Shown here: one piece after another, positions 8,009 through 14,844 of the stretch | How positions within the stretch are numbered: position 1 is the stretch's first letter | Layout: the number at the start of each line of letters is the position of its first letter | From: CAZDSS01 sp964508185 | GTDB taxonomy: Bacteria > Pseudomonadota > Alphaproteobacteria > Sphingomonadales > Govanellaceae | DNA: 23,689 nucleotides | NCBI GenBank assembly: GCA_964508185.1 | Contig: CAZDSS010000034.1 | Span: 1 to 23,689 of the forward strand | Reading direction: 5' to 3' | The notes under the pieces: model-generated | Database searches by the model: none | What the model was told of the DNA's origin: nothing | The model's input: only the letters and a program-made list of their open reading frames with translations | Program-made: the position numbers and the translations under genes

Positions 8009-9157
8009 ATGTCGAACATCGCCGTCGAACTCAAGGGACAGGACCGGAACTGGCTGGCCAAGCTCCGCGACCTCAACTGGTTCGTGGTCGCCCTCATCAC
8101 CGCCATTGTCGGCATCGGCCTCGCCATGCTCTATTCGGTGGCGGGCGGCAGCTTCGAGCCCTGGGCGTCGCGCCAGTTCATGCGCTTCGCCACCGGCTTC
8201 GTCGTCATGATCATCGCCGCGCTCATCAATCTGCGCTGGTGGATGGCGGTGGCCTATCCCCTCTATTTCGTGACCCTCGCCCTGCTGGTTGCGGTGGAGG
8301 TCGCAGGCGAGATCGGCATGGGGGCGCAGCGCTGGCTCGATCTCGGCCCCATCAGGCTGCAGCCGTCGGAGATCATGAAGACCGCCCTCGTGCTGGTGCT
8401 CGCGCGCTACTATCACGGACTCACCTCCCACGACGTGACCCGGGCCAAGAGCCTGATCCTGCCCGTGATCCTCATCCTGCTGCCGAGCGCCCTCGTGATG
8501 AAGCAGCCGGACCTCGGCACCGCCCTCCTCCTCATGGCTGGGGGCTTCGGCATCATGTTCCTCGCCGGGGCGCGCATGTGGTTCTTCCTTGCGGGCGCGG
8601 GCGGGGCGCTCGCCCTCATCCCCGTGGCCTGGGGGCTCCTCCACGACTATCAGCGCGCGCGCGTCCTCACCTTCCTCGATCCCGAGCGTGATCCCCTCGG
8701 CACCGGCTACCACATCATCCAGTCGAAGATCGCCCTCGGCTCCGGCGGCATCTACGGCAAGGGCTACATGCAGGGAACCCAGGCCCAGCTCAATTTCCTG
8801 CCCGAGAAGCAGACCGACTTCATCTTCACCATGCTGGGCGAGGAGCTCGGGCTCGTTGGCACGCTCACGGTGCTCACCCTCTACGTGATCCTCATCGGCT
8901 ACATCATGCTGTCCTCCCTCAGCATCAAGAGCCATTTCGGACGCCTGCTCACCGCCGGGCTCGCCTTCATCTTCTTCATCTACGTGTTCATCAACATGGC
9001 GATGGTGATGGGGCTCGTGCCGGTGGTGGGGGTGCCGCTGCCCCTCGTGTCCTACGGCGGCTCGGCCATGCTGACGCTGATGATGGGATTCGGGCTCATA
9101 TTGAGCGCCCTCCTTCACCGCAACACCATCATCGCCCGCGGCGGCCCCTTCGCCTGA
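8009..9157 (+). CDS. rodA: Peptidoglycan glycosyltransferase RodA (SEDS family)
   Basis: Polymerises lipid II glycan strands in the inner membrane with PBP2. The 382-residue protein has about ten hydrophobic helices. Conserved SEDS segments are GAQRWLDLGPIRLQPSE (105-121), KQPDLGTALL (165-174) and EKQTDFIFTMLGEELG (266-281); D270 in TDFIF matches the catalytic Asp of RodA. The C-terminal GVPLPLVSYGGSAML (341-355) is the SEDS signature. The gene starts at ATG 8009 with GAAAGG upstream and lies directly behind mrdA, as in most rod-shaped Gram-negatives. No intrinsic terminator is visible after it. Confidence 0.96.
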   Translation: MSNIAVELKGQDRNWLAKLRDLNWFVVALITAIVGIGLAMLYSVAGGSFEPWASRQFMRFATGFVVMIIAALINLRWWMAVAYPLYFVTLALLVAVEVAGEIGMGAQRWLDLGPIRLQPSEIMKTALVLVLARYYHGLTSHDVTRAKSLILPVILILLPSALVMKQPDLGTALLLMAGGFGIMFLAGARMWFFLAGAGGALALIPVAWGLLHDYQRARVLTFLDPERDPLGTGYHIIQSKIALGSGGIYGKGYMQGTQAQLNFLPEKQTDFIFTMLGEELGLVGTLTVLTLYVILIGYIMLSSLSIKSHFGRLLTAGLAFIFFIYVFINMAMVMGLVPVVGVPLPLVSYGGSAMLTLMMGFGLILSALLHRNTIIARGGPFA

Positions 9158-9216
9158 ATTTCCGCCGTATCGCGAAGACGTGAAAGCATCGCGGCCTGCC
9201 TGACGGACCGCGAGCT

Positions 9217-9245
9217 TTGCAAATGTTGTTTCAATGACTTACTAT
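9217..9245 (+). promoter_or_regulatory. Sigma70-type promoter of the response regulator gene
   Basis: TTGCAA (9217-9222) and TACTAT (9240-9245) are spaced by exactly 17 bases in a locally A/T-rich stretch, four of six matches in each hexamer. The start codon follows 46 bases later, so the response regulator is probably transcribed separately from rodA. Confidence 0.5.
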
Positions 9246-9291
9246 TATTTGGATCCGAGAGTCGGACATAGTTACGCCCGCTCAGGAGCTG

Positions 9292-9807
9292 ATGAGTATA
9301 ATGGGAAACGGGAAGCCAGGAGCCGACGCCGCCCGGCGGCAAGGCTTTACGCCTTTCACGACGACCCAGACCACAGGGTCGCCCTCCCTGTCCGGCGCGC
9401 GGGACGCCGCCGGAGCGCAGCCCGCGCGCATCCTCATCGTGGAGGATGACTACTTCATCGCCCTCGACAGCGAGGCCACCCTGCTGCGGGCGGGCCATGA
9501 AGTCCTCGGCATAGCGGCGACGGGCGAACAGGCAGTGGCGCTCGCCCTCAATGCGCGGCCGGATCTCGTCATCATGGATATTCGCCTGCGCGGCGACATG
9601 GACGGCGTGGAGGCGGCGACCGAGATCTATCGCCGCACGGGCATCGCCTCGATCTTCGCGACGGCCTACAGCAATCCCGAACTGAAGGAGCGGGCGGCGC
9701 CCGCGGATCCCCTCGGCTGGGTGTCAAAGCCGTTCACGCCGCGCGAGCTCATGGGCGCGGTCAATCATGCCCTCGCCGAAGTGGAGCGGCGCCGTTCCCG
9801 CCACTGA
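9292..9807 (+). CDS. Single-domain (CheY-like) response regulator
   Basis: Receiver-only protein, 171 residues, with no output domain. Residues 45-165 form the REC domain: acidic pocket E51-D52-D53 (IVEDDYF), phospho-acceptor D96 in VIMDIRL, switch residue T124 in FATAYS, and K146-P147 in SKPFTP. The first 44 residues are polar and Thr/Ser/Gly-rich, without a recognisable motif. Two starts are possible, ATG 9292 (AGGAG only 3 bases away) and ATG 9301 (12 bases away), differing by three residues. No histidine kinase lies in the window, so the partner is unknown. Similar stand-alone receivers in alphaproteobacteria act in phosphorelays with HWE/HisKA2 kinases, but nothing here shows which. Confidence 0.9.
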   Translation: MSIMGNGKPGADAARRQGFTPFTTTQTTGSPSLSGARDAAGAQPARILIVEDDYFIALDSEATLLRAGHEVLGIAATGEQAVALALNARPDLVIMDIRLRGDMDGVEAATEIYRRTGIASIFATAYSNPELKERAAPADPLGWVSKPFTPRELMGAVNHALAEVERRRSRH

Positions 9808-9831
9808 GCGGCCCTCGGCGCGCGATCCCGG

Positions 9832-10188
9832 TCAATGCCGGGCGAGCCATTCGCGGGCCTGGCGCTGGGCCTCGGCGATTTCCGCCGCGGTCATCATCTG
9901 GGCGAGTTCCGCGCGCTCCAGCTCGGCCTGGCGCATGCCGTGAAGCGCCGCAAGATTGAACCATTTGTGGGCCGCCACCAGATCGGGCGACGCGCCCGTG
10001 GCCGACCGCAGGCCCAGTTCATAGAAGGCGCCGGCATCCGACAGCCGGCCCTTCGCGCCGCGCGGGCGTCCGTGGCCGCCCTCCAGCTCGTCCGAGCGCG
10101 CAAGATGCGACGCGGCAAGATTTCCCGGCGGGGCCGGATGGCGTCCCCGCCCCGGGGGGCTCGAATGGTGAAGCTCTCTCTGCACCAT
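9832..10188 (-). CDS. Small Sel1-repeat-like protein
   Basis: A 118-residue protein whose C-terminal 70 residues look like one or two Sel1-like (TPR-type) helical repeats: the segment FYELGLRSATG followed by AHKWFNLAALHG matches the A-x-x-x-A/G spacing and the YKWFxLAAxxG signature, and a final charged helix ends AQRQAREWLARH. The first 50 residues are Gly/Pro/Arg/His-rich and likely disordered. No signal peptide is evident. The open frame extends upstream, but ATG 10188 has an excellent ribosome binding site (GGAGAAAGACC before it) and the upstream residues are low-quality. Sel1 repeats mediate protein contacts; the partner and role are unknown. Confidence 0.75.
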   Translation of the reverse strand: MVQRELHHSSPPGRGRHPAPPGNLAASHLARSDELEGGHGRPRGAKGRLSDAGAFYELGLRSATGASPDLVAAHKWFNLAALHGMRQAELERAELAQMMTAAEIAEAQRQAREWLARH

Positions 10189-10296
10189 GGTCTTTCTCCG
10201 TGGTTCACAGCCAATCGTCAGGGAACTTACGCAACACCAACAAGGACGCAGCGGGCGGCGGCGCCGTGACGAAAAACGCCCTGCCCCATCAGGCAT

Positions 10297-10376
10297 GCTC
10301 CGCAACGCCTGCGGAGCCGGCAATGTTGTGCCGGTCACAGGGTGACGAAGTCAGGGTGAATATTCGGTAAATACCG
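10297..10376. repeat. Cluster of four adjacent inverted repeats
   Basis: Four dyads follow one another: GCTCCGCA/TGCGGAGC (10297-10304 and 10310-10317), CCGGCA/TGCCGG (10317-10322 and 10329-10334), GTCAC/GTGAC (10334-10338 and 10342-10346) and CGGTA/TACCG (10365-10369 and 10372-10376). All arms are perfect, with loops of 2 to 6 bases. They lie upstream of the Sel1-like gene on the minus strand and could form a structured 5' UTR or operator array. Confidence 0.5.
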
Positions 10377-10489
10377 ACGGCGACTGGCGACCGCAGGCGC
10401 TTTCCGGGACCTGTGGTGCGGCGCGAGCCGTGAAGGAGGCCGGCGCCGGGCGGGAGGATCTTTCACAGAACCGCCGCTTCCCTTTCGGG

Positions 10490-10513
10490 TTGCCCCGGGC
10501 TGTGCCGGGGCAA
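10490..10513 (-). terminator. Terminator-like hairpin after the first GST gene (no T run)
   Basis: TTGCCCCGG (10490-10498) pairs perfectly with CCGGGGCAA (10505-10513) over 9 bp with a 6-base loop, 23 bases past the GST stop. A small second hairpin CCC-TTTC-GGG (10480-10489) is next to it. Neither is followed by a T run on the minus strand, so termination is uncertain. Confidence 0.4.
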
Positions 10514-10535
10514 TGGGCAGTTCGCAAGGCGGGGA

Positions 10536-11234
10536 CTATTCCCGCGGAGCGATGGAAGCGGCGGTCTGGCCGAAGAGCACCTTGCGCTCGTCTTCGCTCA
10601 GGTTCGTATTCTTGCGCAAATCGGCACCCACTTCCACCCCTTTCTGGACGGCGGGACGGGCGGCGATGGCATCGACCCAGCGCTTCACGCGCGGGAATTC
10701 GTCAAGGCTCTGGCCGAGGCGCTCATGCCCCCGCACCCAGGGCCAGGCGGCCATGTCGGCGATGGAATAGTCGCCCGCCAGGAACTCGCGGTCGGCGAGC
10801 CGCCGCTCGATCACGCCGAGAAGGCGGTTGTATTCCTTGGCATAGCGATCGACCGCATACGGGATGGTCTCGGGCGCGTAGTTGCGGAAATGGCCGAGCT
10901 GGCCCGCCATGGGGCCGAGGCCGCCCACCTGCCAGAACAGCCACTGCAGCACCTCGCTGCGGCCGCGCACGTCCCTGGGCATGAACTGCCCGGTCTTTTC
11001 GGCGAGATACATCAGGATCGCGCCCGATTCGAAGATGGAGACGGGCCCCTCCGGCGCATCGTTGTCCACGATGGCGGGCATGCGGTTGTTGGGGCTGATC
11101 GCCAGAAATTCGGGCTTGAACTGATCACCCTTGCCGATGTTCACGGGGATCACGCGATAGGGCAGCGCGCATTCCTCCAGCATGATGCTGATCTTCCAGC
11201 CGTTGGGGGTGGGCCAGTAATAAAGGTCGATCAT
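10536..11234 (-). CDS. yfcG: YfcG-type (Nu-class) glutathione transferase
   Basis: Cytoplasmic Nu-class GST, a group known for GSH-dependent disulfide-bond reductase activity. The 232-residue protein has the N-terminal thioredoxin fold (about 1-85) with the YYWPTPNGWK segment (the TPN asparagine holds glutathione in YfcG), FLAISPNNRMPAIVD (cis-Pro loop) and SIFESGAILMYLAEKTG (E-S glutathione contact), then the all-helical domain with LQWLFWQVGGLGPM and AGDYSIADMAAWPW. I chose ATG 11234, which has GAGGAG 8 bases upstream and starts exactly like YfcG (MIDLYY); the frame extends seven residues further without support. A close paralogue lies at 16314-17024. It stands alone, with no operon partner. 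Confidence 0.93.
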   Translation of the reverse strand: MIDLYYWPTPNGWKISIMLEECALPYRVIPVNIGKGDQFKPEFLAISPNNRMPAIVDNDAPEGPVSIFESGAILMYLAEKTGQFMPRDVRGRSEVLQWLFWQVGGLGPMAGQLGHFRNYAPETIPYAVDRYAKEYNRLLGVIERRLADREFLAGDYSIADMAAWPWVRGHERLGQSLDEFPRVKRWVDAIAARPAVQKGVEVGADLRKNTNLSEDERKVLFGQTAASIAPRE

Positions 11235-11344
11235 CGTTACTGCTCCTCGCCGCAACTTCAGGCGAACGAATGCCTGGACAGGGGAATTGGAAACGCCCGG
11301 ACGGGCGCATCACGCCCCGGGCGTCATGTGATCGTCACACGCAC

Positions 11345-11371
11345 AGGGGACGGTCGCGGGGACCGTCCCCT
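11345..11371 (-). terminator. Perfect hairpin downstream of the lipoprotein gene (no T run)
   Basis: AGGGGACGGTC (11345-11355) pairs with GACCGTCCCCT (11361-11371) over 11 bp with loop GCGGG, 25 bases beyond the lipoprotein stop. There is no T run on either strand. It may be a 3'-end stabiliser or weak terminator; it also lies upstream of the GST gene. Confidence 0.45.
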
Positions 11372-11396
11372 GAAGCATGACTGAATGCGGCCGCGA

Positions 11397-11723
11397 TCAG
11401 TCGCGCGGCAGGTCGTCCATCGCGTCGTCGGCGGCGTCTTCGAGGTCTTCGGCGCCTTCCTCGATGGCATCGCCGGTGTCGTCAAGACCTTCCTCGATGG
11501 CGTCACCCGCGTCATCAAGACCTTCGTCGATGCGATCGCGGGTGTTGTCATAGGTTTCGTCTGCGGGCGGGACCGTGGCATCCGGGGTCGTCGCCGGGGC
11601 TGTGCTTTCCGGCACCGGGGCCGGTTCGTTCACATCGTCACCGCAGGCCGAAAGAGCAAAACCCGCGGCAGAAAGCGCAACCACGAGGACGCTGTTTCGC
11701 AACAGCTCTTTTCCGATCATCAT
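11397..11723 (-). CDS. Small acidic lipoprotein with 11-residue repeats
   Basis: A 108-residue protein. Residues 1-26 are a lipoprotein signal peptide with lipobox LSAC (cysteine 27), so it should be lipid-anchored in the cell envelope. A Pro/Ala/Thr-rich linker (31-56) leads to a strongly acidic helical region made of three 11-residue units: GLDDAGDAIEE (68-78), GLDDTGDAIEE (79-89) and GAEDLEDAADD (90-100). Such hendecads resemble LEA group 3-like or lipoprotein-type amphipathic helices; no specific family is recognised. Start ATG 11723 has AGGAG 8 bases upstream (a second ATG follows directly). A perfect EcfG-type promoter lies 90 bases upstream, suggesting expression in the general stress response. 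Function unknown. Confidence 0.85.
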   Translation of the reverse strand: MMIGKELLRNSVLVVALSAAGFALSACGDDVNEPAPVPESTAPATTPDATVPPADETYDNTRDRIDEGLDDAGDAIEEGLDDTGDAIEEGAEDLEDAADDAMDDLPRD

Positions 11724-11812
11724 TCCGTCTCTCCTGTCGTTTTCATGTCATGCTTTCGGAGGAGCCTCCGGTAACACAGACCTAGCCCGGACCTTGAGTT
11801 CCCGTGGTTAGG

Positions 11813-11838
11813 AACGCCGGGCCTTTGTCCATGGTTCC
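11813..11838 (-). promoter_or_regulatory. EcfG-type general stress promoter of the lipoprotein gene
   Basis: On the minus strand GGAAC (11838-11834), a 17-base spacer and CGTT (11816-11813) match the alphaproteobacterial EcfG consensus GGAAC-N16/17-CGTT exactly. The start codon is 90 bases downstream. The plus strand carries the near-mirror GGAAC (11811-11815)-N17-GGTT (11833-11836), because the ends form an inverted repeat GGAAC/GTTCC; this could point towards the Lrp gene. Confidence 0.6.
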
Positions 11839-11889
11839 AAACAGCCCTTTTTTCTGTACGCCATGACGGCGGCATTTTAGCATCAAACG

Positions 11890-11934
11890 CTTGCAGGTCG
11901 ATAACATATTTATCTTACAGGATTTTCCTGCAAG
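11890..11934. promoter_or_regulatory. Dyad around an A/T-rich block upstream of the Lrp-type gene
   Basis: CTTGCAGG and CCTGCAAG (perfect 8-bp inverted repeat, 29 bases apart) enclose an A/T-rich stretch and a smaller dyad CAGGA-TTT-TCCTG (11918-11930). Lrp/AsnC proteins often bind their own promoter at such A/T-rich dyads, so autoregulation is a reasonable guess; nothing in the sequence proves it. Confidence 0.35.
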
Positions 11935-12030
11935 ACTGGGAGAATGCCGGGGTTCCCGCACCCCCGGCGGCAGGGCCGGACGGCGGCTCCGGCCGCCGCG
12001 TCCGCACCCGGTTTGGAACGCAAATCCGTC

Positions 12031-12516
12031 ATGAAGCTCGACCCCATCGACATACGCATTCTGGCCATCCTCCAGGAGGAGGGGCGGATCACCAACAAGG
12101 CGCTGGCCGAGCGCGTGGGCCTCACGCCAAGGCCGTGCCTCACCCGCCTGCACCGCCTCATGGAAGGAGGCTTCATCCTCAAGACCCGCGCGGTCCTCAA
12201 CCCCGCGAAATTCGGCAACCCGGTGGTGGTCTACGCCCATATCACCCTGTCGCGTCAGGACAATGCCGGAAGCCGCCGGTTCGAATCCCATGTGAAGCGC
12301 ATTCCGGAAGTGACCGACTGCTTCGAGGTGAGCGGAGCGGTCGATTTCGTCGCCCGCTTCGTCTGCCCCTCGCTCGACGCCTATTACCGCATCACCGAGG
12401 ATTTGCTGGAGAATGACGCGATCGGCGTCCGCCGCATCGACAGCACCATCGTGCTGCGCACGGTGGTGAGCAATCGCGGCTTCCCCCCGTCCGTCCTCGA
12501 AGCGGCCCTGCCCTGA
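12031..12516 (+). CDS. Lrp/AsnC-family transcriptional regulator
   Basis: Amino-acid-responsive DNA-binding protein, 161 residues, the family's normal size. Residues 1-60 form the winged helix-turn-helix: it opens LDPIDIRILAILQEEGRITN, and the recognition helix region is GLTPRPCLTRLHRL (30-43). Residues 66-150 form the RAM (Lrp effector) domain with VYAHITLS, VTDCFEVSGAVDFVARF and IDSTIVLRTVV. I chose ATG 12031 because it matches family N-termini; the frame is open back to 11944 but the extra 29 residues are Pro/Ala/Arg-rich and their ATG lacks a spaced ribosome binding site. It stands just before, and in line with, the ornithine aminotransferase and arginine-hydrolase-like genes, so it probably senses arginine or ornithine and controls them. 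Confidence 0.92.
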   Translation: MKLDPIDIRILAILQEEGRITNKALAERVGLTPRPCLTRLHRLMEGGFILKTRAVLNPAKFGNPVVVYAHITLSRQDNAGSRRFESHVKRIPEVTDCFEVSGAVDFVARFVCPSLDAYYRITEDLLENDAIGVRRIDSTIVLRTVVSNRGFPPSVLEAALP

Positions 12517-12574
12517 CCGCCCGGCGCCCTCACGACATTTTCGGCTGCGAACACCGCGATCCACAATCCTTCAA

Positions 12575-12590
12575 GGTCGCGCCGGCGACC
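12575..12590. promoter_or_regulatory. Palindrome before the aminotransferase gene
   Basis: GGTCGC-GCCG-GCGACC is a perfect 6-bp dyad with a 4-base centre, 68 bases before the aminotransferase start. It is a candidate operator for the adjacent Lrp-type regulator, but its high GC content is not typical of Lrp sites. I see no clear promoter hexamers. Confidence 0.25.
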
Positions 12591-12657
12591 CGTTGCGGCC
12601 CCTGTGCCCGCAAGATTCCTCCTAGATTCAAGGGGAAAGCAACGAGGGAGAGGCAAC

Positions 12658-13887
12658 ATGCTGGCGGACACGACAATGGACAATGCGATCGATCTCGAAC
12701 GGCGCTACGGGGCGCGGAACTATGCGCCGCTCGACGTGGTCTTGAGCCGCGGCGCGGGGGTGTGGCTGTGGGACCGCGAGGGACGGCGCTACATGGATTT
12801 CATGAGCGCCTATTCCGCCGTAAGCCTCGGCCACGGCCATCCCCGGATCCGGCAGGCTTTGACCGAGCAGGCGTCGCGCCTCGCCGTCGTCTCCCGCGCC
12901 TTCCATTCGGACAATCTGGGCGCGTTCCTCGAATCCCTCTGCGCCGTCACCGGCTTCGATGCGGCGCTTCCCATGAACACGGGGGCGGAAGCGGTGGAGA
13001 CCGCCATCAAGGCGGCCCGCCGCTGGGGCTATGACCACAAGGGGATCCCGGCGGACAAGGCCGAGATCATCGTCGCCGCGGGCAATTTCCATGGCCGCAC
13101 CACCACCATCGTCGGCTTCTCGTCGGATGCGGAGTATCGCCGCGGCTTCGGCCCCTTCGCGCCGGGCTTCGTCACCGTGCCCTTCGGCGACGCCGCAGCC
13201 GCCGAGCGCGCCGTCACCTCCAATACCTGCGCCATCCTGATGGAGCCCATCCAGGGCGAAGGCGGCATCATCGTGCCGCCCGACGGCTATCTTCGCGAAC
13301 TGCGCCGCATCTGCGACGAGCACAATGTTCTCCTGATCCTCGACGAGATTCAGAGCGGGCTATGCCGCACGGGCGCCTGGTTCGCGTTCGAGCATGAGGG
13401 GATCCGGCCCGACGGCATGACGCTCGGCAAGGCATTGGGCGGCGGCATGCTGCCCGTCTCCGCCTTCGTCGCGCGGCGGGAGGTGATGGACGTGTTCGAC
13501 GCGGGAAGCCACGGCTCCACCTTCGGCGGCAATCTTCTGGCCGCAGCGGTGGGGCGCGAGACGCTCAAGGTGATGGCGGACGAGGATCTCGCGAACCACA
13601 GCGCCGAACTCGGCCGGCATCTCGTGGAGTCGCTTCGCGCCATGAAGTCGCCCCTCGTGCGCGACATTCGCGGCCGGGGCCTGTGGGTCGGGCTGGAGCT
13701 TGAGCCCGATCGCATGAGCGGCCGCGCCTTCGTGGAACGCCTCAGGACGCGCGGGATCCTCACCCGCGAGACCCACGAGACGGTGATCCGCCTTGCCCCG
13801 CCCCTCGTGATTTCCAGGGCCGAGCTCGACTGGGCGCTGGAGCGCATCGAGGAATGCCTGCGCCTCGCCGAACGGGAGGCGGCCTGA
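12658..13887 (+). CDS. rocD: Ornithine aminotransferase-like class III aminotransferase
   Basis: PLP-dependent class III aminotransferase, 409 residues, closest in motifs to ornithine delta-aminotransferase (ornithine + 2-oxoglutarate to glutamate-5-semialdehyde + glutamate). It shows NYAPLDVVLSRGAGVWLWD (21-39), FMSAYSAVSLGHGHP (48-62), MNTGAEAVETAIKAAR (106-121), GNFHGRTTTIVGFS (142-155), EPIQGEGGIIVPP (196-208), LILDEIQSGLCRTG (226-239, D229 binds the PLP ring nitrogen) and LGKALGGGMLPVSA with Schiff-base lysine K258. The NYAPLDVV opening and NTGAEAVETAIK are OAT hallmarks. A strong ribosome binding site (GAGGGAGAGG) fixes the ATG at 12658. It lies between an Lrp regulator and an arginine-dihydrolase-like gene, which supports ornithine as substrate; acetylornithine or succinylornithine would be the alternatives. 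Confidence 0.9.
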   Translation: MLADTTMDNAIDLERRYGARNYAPLDVVLSRGAGVWLWDREGRRYMDFMSAYSAVSLGHGHPRIRQALTEQASRLAVVSRAFHSDNLGAFLESLCAVTGFDAALPMNTGAEAVETAIKAARRWGYDHKGIPADKAEIIVAAGNFHGRTTTIVGFSSDAEYRRGFGPFAPGFVTVPFGDAAAAERAVTSNTCAILMEPIQGEGGIIVPPDGYLRELRRICDEHNVLLILDEIQSGLCRTGAWFAFEHEGIRPDGMTLGKALGGGMLPVSAFVARREVMDVFDAGSHGSTFGGNLLAAAVGRETLKVMADEDLANHSAELGRHLVESLRAMKSPLVRDIRGRGLWVGLELEPDRMSGRAFVERLRTRGILTRETHETVIRLAPPLVISRAELDWALERIEECLRLAEREAA

Positions 13888-13929
13888 CCCTGGGGCAGTG
13901 AGGACGCCATGAAGAAGGGAGCATCTGAA

Positions 13930-14823
13930 ATGGAAAGACCCGTATTCGTGCTGTGCCCGCCGGATCATTTCACGGTGAGCTACGTCATCAATCCCTGGAT
14001 GGATCCCGACGACTGGGCGAGGAACCGCGATGAGTACGAGCGCGCGGCGCGGGACGGCTGGCAGGCGCTGGCGGACGCCCTGAAAGACGCCGGGGCGGAG
14101 ATCCATATCCTGGCCGCAAGGCCGGGCGTGCCCGACCTCGTCTTCACCGCCAACATCGCCTCCGTCATCGACGGCAAGGCCATGCTCGCCCGCTTCCGCC
14201 ATCCCGAACGGCGCGCGGAGGAGCCCCTGATCGCCGCCTTCTTCGCGGAGCTCGAACGGCGCGGCATCGTCCATGAAATCCGCACCCCGCCCCAGGGCGA
14301 GACCTTCGAGGGCGCGGGTGACGCCATCCTCGACGAGGCGCGCGGCGTCATCTGGATGGGCCACGGGCCGCGCACCAGTCCCGGCATGGCGCGGGTTCTC
14401 GAAGATTATTACGATCTCCCGGTGATCCCGCTGAAGCTCGTGGATCCCCGCTTCTATCACCTGGATACCTGCTTCTGCCCCCTGAGCGGCGGCGAGGTGA
14501 TCTGGTTCCCGGCCGCGCTGGACGCCGCAAGCGCCGCGGAGTTGCGGCGCCGCGTTCCCGCGGACAAGCGCATTGCGATCGAGGAGGACAACGCGACCCT
14601 TCTCGCCGCCAATGCCGTCTGCATCGGGCGGAAGGTGATCGCCGGCGACATGACCGGCGATTTGCGAAAAGAATTGGGGCAGCGCGGCTATGAAGTCGCG
14701 CTGCCCCGGATCGGCGCCTTCGCCAGGAGCGGCGGCTCGGCCTATTGCCTCACTCTGCGGCTCGACCGGACGAGCGCGCGGGATGCGGCAAAGGCGCGGC
14801 CCGCGACCCTCGCCCATTCCTGA
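13930..14823 (+). CDS. Amidinotransferase-fold enzyme, probable arginine dihydrolase (ArgZ-like) or dimethylargininase
   Basis: Guanidine-modifying enzyme, 297 residues, of the arginine deiminase/DDAH/amidinotransferase superfamily. Conserved pieces in order: CPPDHF and YVINPWM near the N-terminus, PDLVFTANIAS (N75), TFEGAGDAIL (E127, D131), FYHLDTCFCPL (H177, D179), EEDNATLLAANAV and GGSAYCLTLRL (nucleophile C273). The CPPDH/INPWM opening and Asn in FTAN, where true arginine deiminases have Asp, match the N-terminal domain of cyanobacterial ArgZ/AgrE, which turns arginine directly into ornithine, CO2 and ammonia. The cyanobacterial C-terminal ornithine-handling domain is absent; the upstream aminotransferase would take the ornithine instead. 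ATG 13930 has GGGAG 8 bases upstream; ATG 13909 (seven residues longer) is also possible. Family assignment is firm; substrate is inference. Confidence 0.88.
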   Translation: MERPVFVLCPPDHFTVSYVINPWMDPDDWARNRDEYERAARDGWQALADALKDAGAEIHILAARPGVPDLVFTANIASVIDGKAMLARFRHPERRAEEPLIAAFFAELERRGIVHEIRTPPQGETFEGAGDAILDEARGVIWMGHGPRTSPGMARVLEDYYDLPVIPLKLVDPRFYHLDTCFCPLSGGEVIWFPAALDAASAAELRRRVPADKRIAIEEDNATLLAANAVCIGRKVIAGDMTGDLRKELGQRGYEVALPRIGAFARSGGSAYCLTLRLDRTSARDAAKARPATLAHS

Positions 14824-14844
14824 GGCGCGGGCCGCACTCCCGCC

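Larger units (their letters stand above)
10189..10535. other. 347-base intergenic region with several inverted repeats
   Basis: No gene is supported here. It contains the upstream region of the Sel1-like gene and the downstream region of the first GST gene (both minus strand). Its content is a cluster of short dyads at 10297-10376 and a strong hairpin at 10490-10513, listed separately. I find no convincing -35/-10 pair. Confidence 0.6.
11724..12030. other. 307-base divergent promoter region (lipoprotein / Lrp regulator)
   Basis: No gene is supported here. It holds the EcfG-type promoter at 11813-11838 and an A/T-rich block at 11898-11926 flanked by perfect 8-bp arms CTTGCAGG (11890-11897) and CCTGCAAG (11927-11934). 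A second, sigma70-like promoter for the lipoprotein is possible (minus strand TCGACC at 11901-11896, TAAAAT at 11879-11874, 16-base spacer). Confidence 0.6.

Noticed and set aside
11327..11339. TGTGA-TCG-TCACA resembling a CRP site upstream of the first GST
   Set aside because: CRP sites need a 6-base spacer; here it is 3, so it is at best another dyad.
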